The notes: generated by a model not told the origin, from the sequence alone. 64,000 nucleotides of DNA from Streptomyces sp. STR69 (GCF_024519455.1 NZ_JALJRY010000006.1:213815-277814); one strand, 5' to 3'. Shown: positions 23,692 through 34,845, counted from the first letter of the stretch. A program made the numbers and translations.

Positions 23692-26265
23692 TTACGAAGC
23701 AGCCGCGTCCGCGGCCTGGGCCTTGAGCGCGCGCTCCACGCCCGAGCGGGACTCCGAGACCAGGCGGCGCAGGGCCGCGTTGGGTTCGGCCGTCGTCAGC
23801 CAGGTGTCCGTGCGGTCCAGGGTGTCCTGGGAGACCTGGATCGACGGGTAGAGACCGATCGCGATCTGCTGGGCGATCTCGTGCGAACGGGCGTCCCAGA
23901 TCTCCTTGACCGCCGCGAAGTACTTCTCCGTGTACGGCGCCAGCAGTTCGCGCTGGTCGGTCTGGACGAAGCCCGAGATCACCGCTTCCTGAAGGGCGTT
24001 GGGGAGCTTGTCGGACTCGACGACCTGCGCCCAGGCCTCCGCCTTCGCCTCCTCGGTCGGGCGGGCGGCACGGGCGGTCGCCGCGTGGCGCTCACCGGCG
24101 GCCGTCTTGTCCCGCTCGTACTCGCCGGCGATCTCCGCCTCGTCGAACCGGCCCACGGACGCGAGGCGTTCGACGAACGCCCAGCGCAGCTCGGTGTCGA
24201 CGGCCAGCCCCTCGATCGTCTGCGTGCCCTCCAACAGGGCGTCCAGCAGGTCGAGTTGCTCCGGCGTACGGGCCGTGGACGCGAACGCCCGGGCCCACGC
24301 CAGCTGGTGGTCGCTCGCGGCCTCCGCGGAGCGCAGGTGCGCCAGCGTGGCGTCCGTCCAGCGGGTGAGCAGCGCCTCGCGGGCGGCGGGGTCGGCGTAC
24401 AGCTCGATGGCCAGCTTCACCTGCCGTTGCAGCGACTGCACGACACCGATGTCCGACTCCTTGCCGATGCCCGACAGGACGAGGGAGAGGTAGTCGCGGG
24501 TGGCGAGTTCGGCGTCGCGGGTCATGTCCCAGGCCGAGGCCCAGCACAGGGCGCGGGGGAGGGAGGACTCGAAGTCGCCCAGGTGCTCGGTGACGAAGGC
24601 CAGCGACTGCTCGTCGAGGCGGACCTTCGCGTACGACAGGTCGTCGTCGTTGAGCAGCACCACGTCCGGGCGGCGCTTGCCGACGAGCTGCGGTACGGCG
24701 GTCAACTCGCCGTCCACGTCCAGCTCGACGCGCTCGTCCCGCACCAACTTGCCGGTGTCCTCGTCGAGTTCGTACAGGCCGACCGCGATGCGGTGCGGGC
24801 GGAGGGTGGGTTCGCCCTTCGCGCCCTCCGGGAGCGCCGGAGCCTGCTGCCGGATCGCGAAGGCGGTGATGACGCCGTCGGCGTCGGTCTCGATCTCCGG
24901 ACGCAGGATGTTGATGCCGGCCGTCTCCAGCCACAGCTTCGACCAGGCCTTCAGATCACGCCCGGAGGTCTCCTCCAGCGCGCCGAGGAGGTCGGAGAGC
25001 CGGGTGTTGCCGAACGCGTGGCGCTTGAAGTACGCCTGCACGCCCGCGAAGAACTCGTCCATGCCGACGTACGCGACGAGCTGCTTCAGGACGCTCGCGC
25101 CCTTGGCGTACGTGATGCCGTCGAAGTTGACGAGCACGTCGTCGAGGTCGTTGATCTCGGCCATGATCGGGTGGGTGGAGGGCAGTTGGTCCTGCCGGTA
25201 GGCCCAGGTCTTCATGGAGTTGGCGAAGGTCGTCCAGGAGTGCGGCCAGCGCGACTGGGGGGCGTACGCCTGGCAGGCGGCCTCGGCGTAGGTGGCGAAC
25301 GACTCGTTCAGCCACAGGTCGTTCCACCACTCCATGGTGACCAGGTCGCCGAACCACATGTGGGCCAGCTCGTGCAGGATCGTGGCGGCCCGCACCTCGT
25401 ACGCGGCGTCCGTGACCTTCGACCGGAACACGTACTGGTCGCGGATGGTCACCGCGCCCGCGTTCTCCATCGCGCCCGCGTTGAACTCCGGGACGAACAG
25501 CTGGTCGTACTTCTTGAACGGGTACTGGTAGGCGAACTTCTCCTGGAACCACTCGAAGCCCTGCCGTGTCACCTCGAAGATGGCGTCGGAGTCGAGGTAC
25601 TCGGCGAGCGAGGGCCGGCAGTAGATGCCGAGCGGGACGCTCTGCCCGTCCTTCTCGTACACGCTGTGCACGGAGTGGTACGGCCCGACGATCAGCGCGG
25701 TGATGTACGTCGAGATGCGCGGCGTCGGCTCGAACACCCAGGTGTCGTCCCGGGGTTCGGGCGTCGGGGAGTTGGAGACGACGGTCCAGCCGGTCGGCGC
25801 CTTCACGGTGAACTGGAACGTGGCCTTGAGGTCCGGCTGCTCGAAGCTCGCGAACACGCGGCGCGCGTCCGGGACCTCGAACTGGGTGTAGAGGTAGGCC
25901 TGTTGGTCGACGGGGTCGACGAACCGGTGCAGTCCCTCACCGGTGTTGGTGTACGCGCAGTCCGCGACCACGCGCAGGACGTTCGGTCCTGCCAGCAGCC
26001 CGGCCAGCGCGATCCGCGAGTCCTTAAAAACCTCGTCGGGGTCGAGGGGGTCGCCGTTCAGCGTCACCTCGTGGACGGCCGGGGCGACCAGGTCGATGAA
26101 GGACTCGGTGCCACCCTCCGTCACATCGAAGCGCACCGTCGTCGCGGACCTGTAGGTCCCGCCCTCCTGCGCGCCGGAGAGGTCGAGATCGATCTCGTAC
26201 GAGTCAACGGTGAGCAGCGTCGCCCGCTGCTGCGCCTCTTCGCGAGTCAGGTTTGTGCCAGGCAC
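23692..26265 (-). CDS. pepN: Aminopeptidase N, M1 family
   Basis: An 857-residue zinc aminopeptidase that removes N-terminal residues from peptides in the cytoplasm. The exopeptidase motif GAMENAGAVTIRDQY is near residue 263. The zinc site HELAHMWFGDLVTMEWWND followed by LWLNESFATY (HEXXH-X18-E) is near 298-320. A C-terminal helical ERAP1-like domain fills residues 520-857. Length matches the actinobacterial family. No signal peptide is seen. A second family member with the same domain order lies at 44306-46903. The gene stands alone leftward, after the 21-bp terminator. Confidence 0.96.
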   Translation of the reverse strand: MPGTNLTREEAQQRATLLTVDSYEIDLDLSGAQEGGTYRSATTVRFDVTEGGTESFIDLVAPAVHEVTLNGDPLDPDEVFKDSRIALAGLLAGPNVLRVVADCAYTNTGEGLHRFVDPVDQQAYLYTQFEVPDARRVFASFEQPDLKATFQFTVKAPTGWTVVSNSPTPEPRDDTWVFEPTPRISTYITALIVGPYHSVHSVYEKDGQSVPLGIYCRPSLAEYLDSDAIFEVTRQGFEWFQEKFAYQYPFKKYDQLFVPEFNAGAMENAGAVTIRDQYVFRSKVTDAAYEVRAATILHELAHMWFGDLVTMEWWNDLWLNESFATYAEAACQAYAPQSRWPHSWTTFANSMKTWAYRQDQLPSTHPIMAEINDLDDVLVNFDGITYAKGASVLKQLVAYVGMDEFFAGVQAYFKRHAFGNTRLSDLLGALEETSGRDLKAWSKLWLETAGINILRPEIETDADGVITAFAIRQQAPALPEGAKGEPTLRPHRIAVGLYELDEDTGKLVRDERVELDVDGELTAVPQLVGKRRPDVVLLNDDDLSYAKVRLDEQSLAFVTEHLGDFESSLPRALCWASAWDMTRDAELATRDYLSLVLSGIGKESDIGVVQSLQRQVKLAIELYADPAAREALLTRWTDATLAHLRSAEAASDHQLAWARAFASTARTPEQLDLLDALLEGTQTIEGLAVDTELRWAFVERLASVGRFDEAEIAGEYERDKTAAGERHAATARAARPTEEAKAEAWAQVVESDKLPNALQEAVISGFVQTDQRELLAPYTEKYFAAVKEIWDARSHEIAQQIAIGLYPSIQVSQDTLDRTDTWLTTAEPNAALRRLVSESRSGVERALKAQAADAAAS

Positions 26266-26377
26266 GCGGTCATCTCCTCGTTATGTGTGGGTTGCGCCAT
26301 CCTTCCACGGGACCTGACCCGAACGCGATGTCCGTATCCCGCCGGTCAGCGGGGCGGACGAGCGCGAGCCTGGAGTC

Positions 26378-27924
<1,547 letters not shown>

Positions 27925-27986
27925 TCATGCGGCCGACCCGGGTCCACCTGTCCAATTCTTTGCCCCGCATGCCCGAGGAGTGGGAC

Positions 27987-28592
27987 ATGGCCCTTGCCAA
28001 TGTGACCTACGCCTCCGAACGTTTCCGTGCGCTGCGGCGTCGTAGAGGAAACGCGGGAAGGGGGTGGCTTGTGCTGCGCAGAATGGCCCGCCGGGTCCGG
28101 GAGGGTGACGATCCTCTGGACGCGGCCCAGGAGCGGCGGGGGCGGGCGGTGCTCGCGCTCGGCGGGGTGCCGCAGGCGGATCTGCCGGACGGGGTCCAGC
28201 AGGTACGGCTGCGGTTGCTGGAGCGGGCGGCGAAGGGCGACGAGGCGCCGCGCGACGTCTCGGCGTGGGCGGCTGTCGTCGCCTCGAACTTCGCCATGGA
28301 CTGGCACCGCGCCAAGCGCCGCCAGGAGCGGGTGGGGGAGCGGCTGGCCTCCCTGCGCCAGCTGGAGCACCCCTCCGGCGAGGACACGAGTGTCCTGTCC
28401 ATGGCGGTGGCCCAGGGCCTGGACGAGCTGCCCGACCAGCAGCGCCAAGTCCTCGTCCTCCGCTTCTTCGCCGACCTGCCGGTGCGTTCCATAGCGCACG
28501 AGCTGGGCATCCCGGAGGGCACGGTCAAGAGCAGGCTGCACACGGCGGTCCGCGCGCTGCGCGACCGGCTGCACGAGGACGAGGTGGTGTGA
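27987..28592 (+). CDS. RNA polymerase sigma factor, ECF-like
   Basis: A 201-residue sigma factor. Region 2 is divergent (DLPDGVQQVRLRLLERAAKG, then WAAVVASNFAMDWHRAKRRQERV). Region 4 is clear (LPDQQRQVLVLRFFADLPVRS, HELGIPEGTVKSRLHTAVRAL). The ATG at 27987 is preferred over ATGs further upstream because GAGGAG sits six bases before it. The following membrane protein starts two bases after the stop, the usual layout for a sigma factor with its membrane-bound regulator. Which stress it answers cannot be told from sequence. Confidence 0.88.
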   Translation: MALANVTYASERFRALRRRRGNAGRGWLVLRRMARRVREGDDPLDAAQERRGRAVLALGGVPQADLPDGVQQVRLRLLERAAKGDEAPRDVSAWAAVVASNFAMDWHRAKRRQERVGERLASLRQLEHPSGEDTSVLSMAVAQGLDELPDQQRQVLVLRFFADLPVRSIAHELGIPEGTVKSRLHTAVRALRDRLHEDEVV

Positions 28593-28593
28593 C

Positions 28594-29346
28594 GTGCCCA
28601 CGCAGAACGAGGAATACGACGGCGTGGACGCGCTGATGGCCGCGATCACGGGCGAGCCGGTGCCGGAGGCGGCCCGCGCGGACGCCGCCTATATGGCCGA
28701 GCACCGGGCCGCGACGGCCGATGTGGCGCTGCTGCGGGAGCAGTTGGGGATCATCGGGGAGGCCCTCTCCGCACCGCCGCCGCGACCGGAACCGGAGCCC
28801 GTGCGCACACTGCGTCTTGCCCCGCGGCGTCATCCGGCCCTGCGCGCCCTCGCCTACGGCACGCTCGCGATGGCGGTGGTGGTGGGGATGATCACCGGGC
28901 TCGCCTGGCTGGTCGCGCACAGCGGGGGCGCGGACTCCACGGCGAGCAGCAACGCGGACTCGGGGTCGAAAGCGGCGGGCGGTCACAGCGAGAGCCCCAA
29001 GGCCCCGGGCCCGCTGTCCGAACCGGAGCTGTACGTGGCCTGCTCCAGTCTTCTCGTCGAGGGGACCGTGACGGGCGTGCAGCCGAGTTCCGACCCGCGC
29101 AAACGGATCACGCTCGCCGTCACCCGCTCCTACCGGCCCGCGCACGGCCCGGCCGACGTCACGGTCGTCCTGCCCGCCGGGGCCAGTCCGGCGCCACGCC
29201 AGGGACAGCATGTACTGGTCGGCGTCCGCAAGGGCACGGCCACGGCGAACCTCTGGGTCGTCGGCGAGGACGCCGTCGCCGCGGACCGCGCCACGATCGT
29301 CGACGCCCTGAGCCACGCCGGCACGGTCACCTGCCCGACCGGCTGA
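28594..29346 (+). CDS. Membrane protein, probable sigma-factor partner (anti-sigma-like)
   Basis: A 250-residue single-pass membrane protein. The N-terminal 70 residues are acidic and helical (NEEYDGVDALMAAITGEPVP), facing the cytoplasm, then one membrane helix near residues 92-110 (AYGTLAMAVVVGMITGLAWL), and an extracytoplasmic Ser/Ala-rich linker. An outer beta-rich domain with two or more Cys (LYVACSSLLVEGTV, GTVTCPTG) completes it. Position two bases downstream of a sigma gene and this topology suggest an anti-sigma factor, although no HXXXCXXC zinc motif is present. GTG start at 28594. Confidence 0.8.
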   Translation: MPTQNEEYDGVDALMAAITGEPVPEAARADAAYMAEHRAATADVALLREQLGIIGEALSAPPPRPEPEPVRTLRLAPRRHPALRALAYGTLAMAVVVGMITGLAWLVAHSGGADSTASSNADSGSKAAGGHSESPKAPGPLSEPELYVACSSLLVEGTVTGVQPSSDPRKRITLAVTRSYRPAHGPADVTVVLPAGASPAPRQGQHVLVGVRKGTATANLWVVGEDAVAADRATIVDALSHAGTVTCPTG

Positions 29347-29355
29347 CAGCGAGAA

Positions 29356-29383
29356 GGGCGGGCGCCCGCACGGACGCCCGCCC
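29356..29383. terminator. Hairpin between convergent membrane protein and subtilase genes
   Basis: GGGCGGGCG and CGCCCGCCC form a perfect 9-bp stem with a 10-base loop. It begins 10 bases after the stop of the rightward gene and ends 18 bases before that of the leftward subtilase. Confidence 0.75.
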
Positions 29384-29401
29384 CGTCTGTCGTACGTCGT
29401 G

Positions 29402-32400
29402 CTACGACGTGACCTTCTCGATCTTCACGCTGCCCAGGCCCGCGACCGTGCCGTGGGCGTTGACCAGCTGGACCTGGCCGAAGAACTCACGGCCCGCCGG
29501 AGCCGGCGCCAGGGCGGTGACACTGCCGGAGACGGTCGCCGAGGCGCCCGTGGCCAGCTTCACCGGCGTCGAACCGTCGACGGAGACCGTGCCGAGCGCC
29601 GGGGAGAAGAACACGTCCCGGTAGTCGTACGCGGTCGAGCCGGACGGCACCGAGTAGCCGTCGACCTGGACGGTGTAGGTCCCGGCGGCCGGGTTGGCGA
29701 TCGAGACCGCCTCCTCCGAGTCGCCGTCGGCGGACTGGCCGACGACCGTCCCGGCGGCGTTCCTCACCGTCAGGTCCAGGTCCGCCGCCGTGTCCGAGAC
29801 GTTGCCGATGGCGACGTCCAGGGAGGTGGCGCCGGCGGGCACGTCGACCGTGGTGGTCTGGGTGACGCCCTCGGTGATGGTGGGCCGCGCGGTCAGCGAG
29901 GAACCGAGCGGGCCGCCCTTCAACGTGCCGTCCAGGGCCGCGTAGTTGTTGGTCACCTTCCACGAGGCGACGGCCGGTACGCCGACCTTGGCCTCGGGCA
30001 CGGTCACGGTCTCCGGGTCGAAGGCCGCGCCGAGGACGGTGGCGTCCAGCTTGTACGGGTTGTCGAGCAGCGGCGAGGTGCGGCGCGCCTCGACCTCGAT
30101 CTCCCAGACACCGGCCTGCGGGTCGGCGTACGACCGCACGTCGGGCTTGCAGCCGTTGCCGTTGAGGTAGTTGTTGTAGCAGTACGGGGTGCCGGTGTCC
30201 TCGACCGGAACGCCGTACGGGTGGATCGAGATGAACCGCGTCTGGCTCTTGTCCTTCAGCCCGCTGATCGCGACCTCAAGGGCCTTGGCGCCCTCGGGGA
30301 CGGTCACGAAGTACGACTGCGTGCTGTTGCGCTGCACCGAACTCGACTTGGAGAAGGTGAAGTTGACGGGAGTGGAGACCACGACCGTCGTCAGGATCTG
30401 CTTGTCGACGCCCTCGGTCCTCGGGTCGTCGACCTCCAGGATCGCGCTCTTGATGCCCGAACTCTTCGGCGCCGCCTGCACCTTGACGGTGACCGGCTGG
30501 TTCAGCGGGAGCTTGACCTCGTCCGAGCCGACGATCCGGAAGGTGCCACCGGCGTTGTTCGCGAAGTGCAGCTCGTGCCGAACGGCCTTGTCCGCACCGG
30601 TGGTTCGGGTGATGACCACGTCGTACGTCTTCTTCGCGCCGGCCTTGAGGCCGCCCTCGCGGTCGTAGAGACCGGTGCCGAAGCCCGGGGTCTTCAGCGC
30701 GAAGTCGATCGCGGTGTCGACCGGGGCCTTGACGGTGTACTCGTGGGCGGTGGCGTCGTCCCTGATGGACTGCCACGCGTCCACGATGTCGATGAGGCCC
30801 GCGCCCTCCTCGTACGCCTGAACACCCTTGATGTGGTGGGCGGTCGAGGTCAGCGCCGTGCGCAGCGTGGCCGGGGTGAGGGCGATGTGCTTCTGCTTGG
30901 CCGCGCTCAGCAGCAGCGCCGAGGCGCCCGCGGCCTGCGGGGAGGCCATCGAGGTGCCCTGGAGCATCGAGTAGCCGGCCGGCAGGGTGTAGCCCGCCTC
31001 GGCGACCGGGGAGCCCGGCAGCCAGGTCTGGGTGGAGTTGATCGCGGCGCCGGGCGCGACGAGCGTCGGCGTGAAGCCGCCGTCCTCACGCGGGCCGCGC
31101 GAGGAGAACGGCAGCAGCTGGTACTTCTTCTCCACCTGGGAGCCGTAGTTGGCGGCCCAGGTCTCCTTCGAGATGGCCGCGCCGACCGAGATCACCTTGT
31201 CGGCCAGGCCGGGGTCGCCGATCGTGTTGGCGCCCGGGCCGGAGTTGCCGGCCGAGATCACGAGCTGCACGCCGTAGGTGTCGATGAGCCGCGTGTACAG
31301 CTCGGCGCGCGCGTTGTTGCCGTCGTTCAGGGCGGGCAGGCCGCCGATCGACATGTTGACGATGTCGACACCGCGGTTGGCGACGAGGTCGATCATGCCC
31401 TCGGTGAGCGCCACGTTGGTGCAGCCGCCGGTCCAGGTGCAGGCGCGCGAGGAGACGATCTTCGCGCCCGGGGCCGCGCCGTTCATCTTGCCGCCGAACA
31501 GGCCGTTGGCCGCGGTGATACCGGCGACGTGGGTGCCGTGCTCGGACTCGATGACGCCGATGTTGACGTAGTCCGCCTTCGCACCGGACGCGTTGTAGAC
31601 GACGTCCTTGCGGATCTCGACGACGAACGGGATGCGCTCGACGACGTCGGTCGCCGGGTTGTCCGTCCCGAAGTAGCCGATCTGGTAGCCGTCCTTGTAC
31701 GGCTTCATCGGCGTGTCGTCGGTGAAGTCGAGGTTGTCGTTCAGGTCGACGCGGACGGTGCCGGCGGCGGGGTCGTAGAGCACGCCCCAGATGTCCGTGG
31801 TGTCGCCGTCGCGGTTCAGGTCGCCGGCCATGTCGCCGCCGGTGGTGGCGGACTCGGCGAAGTAGCTGAACTTGTAGTCGCCCGCGGGCGCCTTGAAGTT
31901 CTCGGTGCCCTGGCTGGCCGTGGTGATCGAGAACGCCGGGCCGGAGACCGCCGTGGTCATCCGCCGCCAGGTGCCGTCGCCGTCGTTGACCGGGTCGGTC
32001 GAGGTGACCCAGTCCACGATCTTGCGCTCGCCGGTGGTGGTCTTCTGCAGCGCCGGGTGACCGAGGTCGACACCGGAGTCCAGGATGCCGATGGTGATGC
32101 CGCGGCCGTCCGCCTTCGGGTTCTTCTTCACGAAGTCGACGGCGCCCGTCTCGAAGGACGGGTTGTACGGGTTCTCGGCGGGGGTGGTCTTGCTCGGCCC
32201 CGGGTAAGTGGCCTTCGTCGTCGCCTTGTTGGCGCTCTTGGCACTGGTCGCGGTGTCCGCGCTCGGCGTCGGGTCGTCGAGCGCGATCTCCTGGCGCAGG
32301 TCGATGGCGTGCACCGAGGACAGCTTCGCGGCGGCGGCGATCGCCGCGTCCGCCTTGCCGGTCGGGACGGTGGCGCGGACGTAGCCGAGCTTGTCGTAGG

Positions 32401-32704
32401 TGCGGCCCACGGTGCCGCCGTTGACCGCGTCCAGCTGGCCGGCGACCTGCTCGGTCTGGCCCGGGGCGGTCGCGATCATCAGGGTGACGTTCTTGTCGCC
32501 GTCGGCCTTGGCCGTGGCGAGGAGGTCGGCGTCGTCCGAACCGAGCTTGGCGGCGGCGGACTTGACGGTCCCGTCCGTGGGCGCGGTGGTTGAGGGGGCG
32601 TCGGCGGAGAAGGCCAGGGGTATCGGCCCGGCCGCGGAGAGTGCGGCGACGAGACCGGCGGCCACGGATATTCGGGCCACGCGTCTCTTGGGGTTGAGGG
32701 TCAT
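29402..32704 (-). CDS. Large secreted subtilisin-like (S8) protease
   Basis: A 1100-residue secreted serine protease. Its signal peptide (basic KRR, then ARISVAAGLVAALSAAGPIP) is cleaved near residue 33. An I9-like propeptide domain occupies about 70-145. The catalytic triad is Asp209 in IGILDSGVDLGHP, His near 389 in EHGTHVAGITAANG, and Ser near 585 in GTSMASPQAAGAS. A long insertion between Asp and His (SYFAESATTGGDMAGDLNRD region) marks the large Streptomyces subfamily. The C-terminal 450 residues are beta-rich domains, including an ANPAAGTYTVQVDGYSV pre-peptidase-like unit. The ATG at 32702-32704 gives room for AAGGGA; an ATG two codons earlier does not. Substrates are probably extracellular proteins. 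Confidence 0.95.
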   Translation of the reverse strand: MTLNPKRRVARISVAAGLVAALSAAGPIPLAFSADAPSTTAPTDGTVKSAAAKLGSDDADLLATAKADGDKNVTLMIATAPGQTEQVAGQLDAVNGGTVGRTYDKLGYVRATVPTGKADAAIAAAAKLSSVHAIDLRQEIALDDPTPSADTATSAKSANKATTKATYPGPSKTTPAENPYNPSFETGAVDFVKKNPKADGRGITIGILDSGVDLGHPALQKTTTGERKIVDWVTSTDPVNDGDGTWRRMTTAVSGPAFSITTASQGTENFKAPAGDYKFSYFAESATTGGDMAGDLNRDGDTTDIWGVLYDPAAGTVRVDLNDNLDFTDDTPMKPYKDGYQIGYFGTDNPATDVVERIPFVVEIRKDVVYNASGAKADYVNIGVIESEHGTHVAGITAANGLFGGKMNGAAPGAKIVSSRACTWTGGCTNVALTEGMIDLVANRGVDIVNMSIGGLPALNDGNNARAELYTRLIDTYGVQLVISAGNSGPGANTIGDPGLADKVISVGAAISKETWAANYGSQVEKKYQLLPFSSRGPREDGGFTPTLVAPGAAINSTQTWLPGSPVAEAGYTLPAGYSMLQGTSMASPQAAGASALLLSAAKQKHIALTPATLRTALTSTAHHIKGVQAYEEGAGLIDIVDAWQSIRDDATAHEYTVKAPVDTAIDFALKTPGFGTGLYDREGGLKAGAKKTYDVVITRTTGADKAVRHELHFANNAGGTFRIVGSDEVKLPLNQPVTVKVQAAPKSSGIKSAILEVDDPRTEGVDKQILTTVVVSTPVNFTFSKSSSVQRNSTQSYFVTVPEGAKALEVAISGLKDKSQTRFISIHPYGVPVEDTGTPYCYNNYLNGNGCKPDVRSYADPQAGVWEIEVEARRTSPLLDNPYKLDATVLGAAFDPETVTVPEAKVGVPAVASWKVTNNYAALDGTLKGGPLGSSLTARPTITEGVTQTTTVDVPAGATSLDVAIGNVSDTAADLDLTVRNAAGTVVGQSADGDSEEAVSIANPAAGTYTVQVDGYSVPSGSTAYDYRDVFFSPALGTVSVDGSTPVKLATGASATVSGSVTALAPAPAGREFFGQVQLVNAHGTVAGLGSVKIEKVTS

Positions 32705-32833
32705 CGGCATCCCTTGTAGGTGAAGAATCCAGTGCCGGACGAGCGCACAGCTTTACCCAAGGGACAGTTGTTTGGGAAGTGTTGACCGAATCGATATGGA
32801 TGTATGGGGAAAACCCCCTGTCTGGCAGGGGGT

Positions 32834-33385
32834 TCAGGACTCCTTGACGCGCGTGTAGTGGCGGGACGCCTTCGCGCGGTTGCCGCAGGCCGCCATCGAG
32901 CACCAGCGGCGGGTGCCGTTCCTCGACGTGTCGTAGAAGTGCAGGATGCACGCCTCGTGGGCGCAGCGGCGGATGCGGTCGGGGGCGGCGGCGAGCAACT
33001 CCAGGTAGTTGCGGGCGGCGAGCCAGCCGGGGCCCCACCGGGGGTCGTCGAACTCGGGGATCTCGCCGGGGCCCTCGGCGGTGAGCGTGGCCCGGATCCG
33101 TCCCTGGTCGAGGACGAGGTCGAGGTCCGCCGCGCCCTGTGCGAGTGAACCGTCCACCACCGTGTGGAGCGCGTCGCGCGCGATTTTGGTGTGCAGCAGG
33201 GTGATCGGATTCGCCTCGAACCGCTCGCCGAGCCCGGCCGAGCCGAGCCATACGGCGAGCCCGCGGGGGCTGGAGAGCAGATCCTGCACGGCTCCGTCCC
33301 GCATCCACCGCGTGTTGAGCAGGTCGAGGGCGAGCGGTTCGCCGACGAGCGGGCGGGGGTCGGGGGTGGTCGCGGAGGTAGGCAC
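32834..33385 (-). CDS. CGNR zinc-finger (ABATE domain) regulator
   Basis: A 183-residue protein with an N-terminal ABATE (putative stress-induced transcription regulator) domain (GEPLALDLLNTRW at residues 15-27) and a C-terminal CGNR zinc finger. The finger reads CAHEACILHFYD, then NGTRRWCSMAACGNRAK and ASRHYTR. Cys positions near 141, 146, 162 and 167 would bind zinc and the CGNR loop contacts DNA. It is divergent from the VOC gene, and the 108-base gap holds several copies of a TCTAACCG motif, so it likely controls both genes. Confidence 0.9.
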   Translation of the reverse strand: MPTSATTPDPRPLVGEPLALDLLNTRWMRDGAVQDLLSSPRGLAVWLGSAGLGERFEANPITLLHTKIARDALHTVVDGSLAQGAADLDLVLDQGRIRATLTAEGPGEIPEFDDPRWGPGWLAARNYLELLAAAPDRIRRCAHEACILHFYDTSRNGTRRWCSMAACGNRAKASRHYTRVKES

Positions 33386-33399
33386 GGAAAAGCTCCCTT

Positions 33400-33480
33400 C
33401 TGATCTAACCGGTCAAGAGTACGTGACCGGTTGACCCTCTCGATTCTAACCGTTAACGTCATTGACGACGGTTAGATCAG
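33400..33480. promoter_or_regulatory. Nested inverted-repeat operator between CGNR and VOC genes
   Basis: Three inverted repeats overlap. AACCGGTCA/TGACCGGTT spans 33407-33432 (8-base spacer). TCTAACCGT/ACGGTTAGA spans 33445-33476 (14-base spacer). CTGATCTAACCG/CGGTTAGATCAG (33400-33411 and 33469-33480) is a perfect 12-bp long-range pair. The shared half-site is TCTAACCG, present three times. The outer copies flank the likely promoters of both divergent genes. Confidence 0.75.
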
Positions 33481-33493
33481 AGGAGGGCTTTCC

Positions 33494-33943
33494 ATGACCC
33501 TGCACACCGGCCACATCGGCCTGAACGTCACCGACCTCGACCGCTCGCTCGCCTTCTACCGGGACGTCCTCGGCTTCGCGGTACTCGCCGAGGCCAAGGA
33601 GGACGACGACCGCCGGTACGCGTTCCTCGGCGACGGCGGCGACCACCCCGTCCTCACCCTCTGGCAGCAGGCACAGGGTCCGTACGGCGGTGACCGCGCA
33701 GGCCTCCACCACCTCGCGTTCGCGGCCGACTCGATCGAGCAGGTCGAGCGCTACGAGGCGGCACTCAAGGCGTACGGCGCCGACTTCGCGTACGAGGGCG
33801 TGGTCGCCCATCGCGAGGGCGCGGCCTCCGGCGGCATCTTCTTCCACGACCCGGACGGCACCCGCCTGGAGATCTCCGTGCCGACCGGCGCCGAGCACGC
33901 CCCGGCCCCGCACGCCGAAGCCCCGACCTGCGGCTTCTTCTAG
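33494..33943 (+). CDS. VOC-family (glyoxalase/dioxygenase-fold) protein
   Basis: A 149-residue vicinal-oxygen-chelate protein with two beta-alpha-beta-beta-beta units. The first opens with HTGHIGLNVTDLDRSLAFYR, the second with GLHHLAFAADSIEQVE. The metal-ligand positions His9 or so, His near 75 and Glu near 125 (GTRLEISVP) are kept. Such proteins bind metals and act as isomerases, dioxygenases or antibiotic-binding proteins; the substrate is unknown. A good GGAGG lies before the ATG. It is divergent from the CGNR regulator and closely followed by a PNPOx-like gene, so the two may be co-transcribed. Confidence 0.9.
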   Translation: MTLHTGHIGLNVTDLDRSLAFYRDVLGFAVLAEAKEDDDRRYAFLGDGGDHPVLTLWQQAQGPYGGDRAGLHHLAFAADSIEQVERYEAALKAYGADFAYEGVVAHREGAASGGIFFHDPDGTRLEISVPTGAEHAPAPHAEAPTCGFF

Positions 33944-33945
33944 CC

Positions 33946-34845
33946 GTGGCCGCCATGCAGACCTACCACGCGGGATCCCGTGCCGTGCAGGACCGGGCAG
34001 GGGTGCGCGACATCGCCGATCACGTCGGCCAGATCATCGGCCAGGGCATCAAACCCGTGGCCGCCGCCTTCCTGGAACTCCAGCCCCTCTTGATCGTGGG
34101 CGCCGCCGACCCGGCCACGGACCGGGTCTGGGCGTCCCCGCTCACCGGCCCACCCGGCTTCGTCCGGGCGACGGGCCCCCACCGGATCTCGGTCACCGGC
34201 GGCCCGCGTCCGACCGACCCCCTGACCCCGGCCCTCACCGCCGCACAGGACCTGCCCGTCGGCACGATCGCCCTCGACCCCCGCACCCGCCGCCGTATGC
34301 GAGTCGACGGCCGACTCCGGTCCACCGCACGGGGGTTCACGATCGAGGCGGAGCGGGTGTTCTCCAACTGCCCCAAATACATCCAGCGGAGGCAGTCGTA
34401 CGAGACGGTCGCGGACCGCGTGCCCGCAGCCGCCCGGCGCGGCGGCGAACTGACCGCCGCGCAGGCCGAGTTCATCGCGGCGGCCGACACCTTCTTCCTC
34501 GCCACCGTCCACGAGCACGGCGCCGACGCCAGCCACCGGGGCGGCAACCCCGGCTTCGTACAAGCGATTTCGCCCCGCGAGCTGACCTGGCCGGACTACC
34601 CGGGCAACGCCATGTTCCTGAGCCTGGGCAACCTCCTCGCCGACCCGCGCGCCGGACTCCTCTTCCTCGACTGGAACACAGGCACAACCCTCCAACTCAC
34701 CGGCGAGGCAAGCACGGAGTTCGGGGAGGACGGGGAACGCAGGGTGCGTTTCACGCTCACTGAGGCCATCGAGACCCCGGCCGCGCTCCCACTCCGCTGG
34801 TCCGCCCCGGAATACTCCCCTGCCAACCCAACTCCGGCGCGCTAA
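33946..34845 (+). CDS. Pyridoxamine 5'-phosphate oxidase-like flavoprotein
   Basis: A 299-residue protein with the split-barrel flavin fold in two copies. The first half contains LIVGAADPATDRVWASPLTG and the second LATVHEHGADASHRGGNPGF followed by YPGNAMFLSLGNLL and LLFLDW. It belongs to the large pyridoxamine-phosphate-oxidase-like families that bind FMN or F420 and reduce small molecules. The GTG at 33946 begins two bases after the VOC stop; an ATG three codons later is an equally good start, and no clear ribosome site separates the two. A dispersed repeat with a hairpin follows directly after the stop. Confidence 0.88.
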   Translation: MAAMQTYHAGSRAVQDRAGVRDIADHVGQIIGQGIKPVAAAFLELQPLLIVGAADPATDRVWASPLTGPPGFVRATGPHRISVTGGPRPTDPLTPALTAAQDLPVGTIALDPRTRRRMRVDGRLRSTARGFTIEAERVFSNCPKYIQRRQSYETVADRVPAAARRGGELTAAQAEFIAAADTFFLATVHEHGADASHRGGNPGFVQAISPRELTWPDYPGNAMFLSLGNLLADPRAGLLFLDWNTGTTLQLTGEASTEFGEDGERRVRFTLTEAIETPAALPLRWSAPEYSPANPTPAR

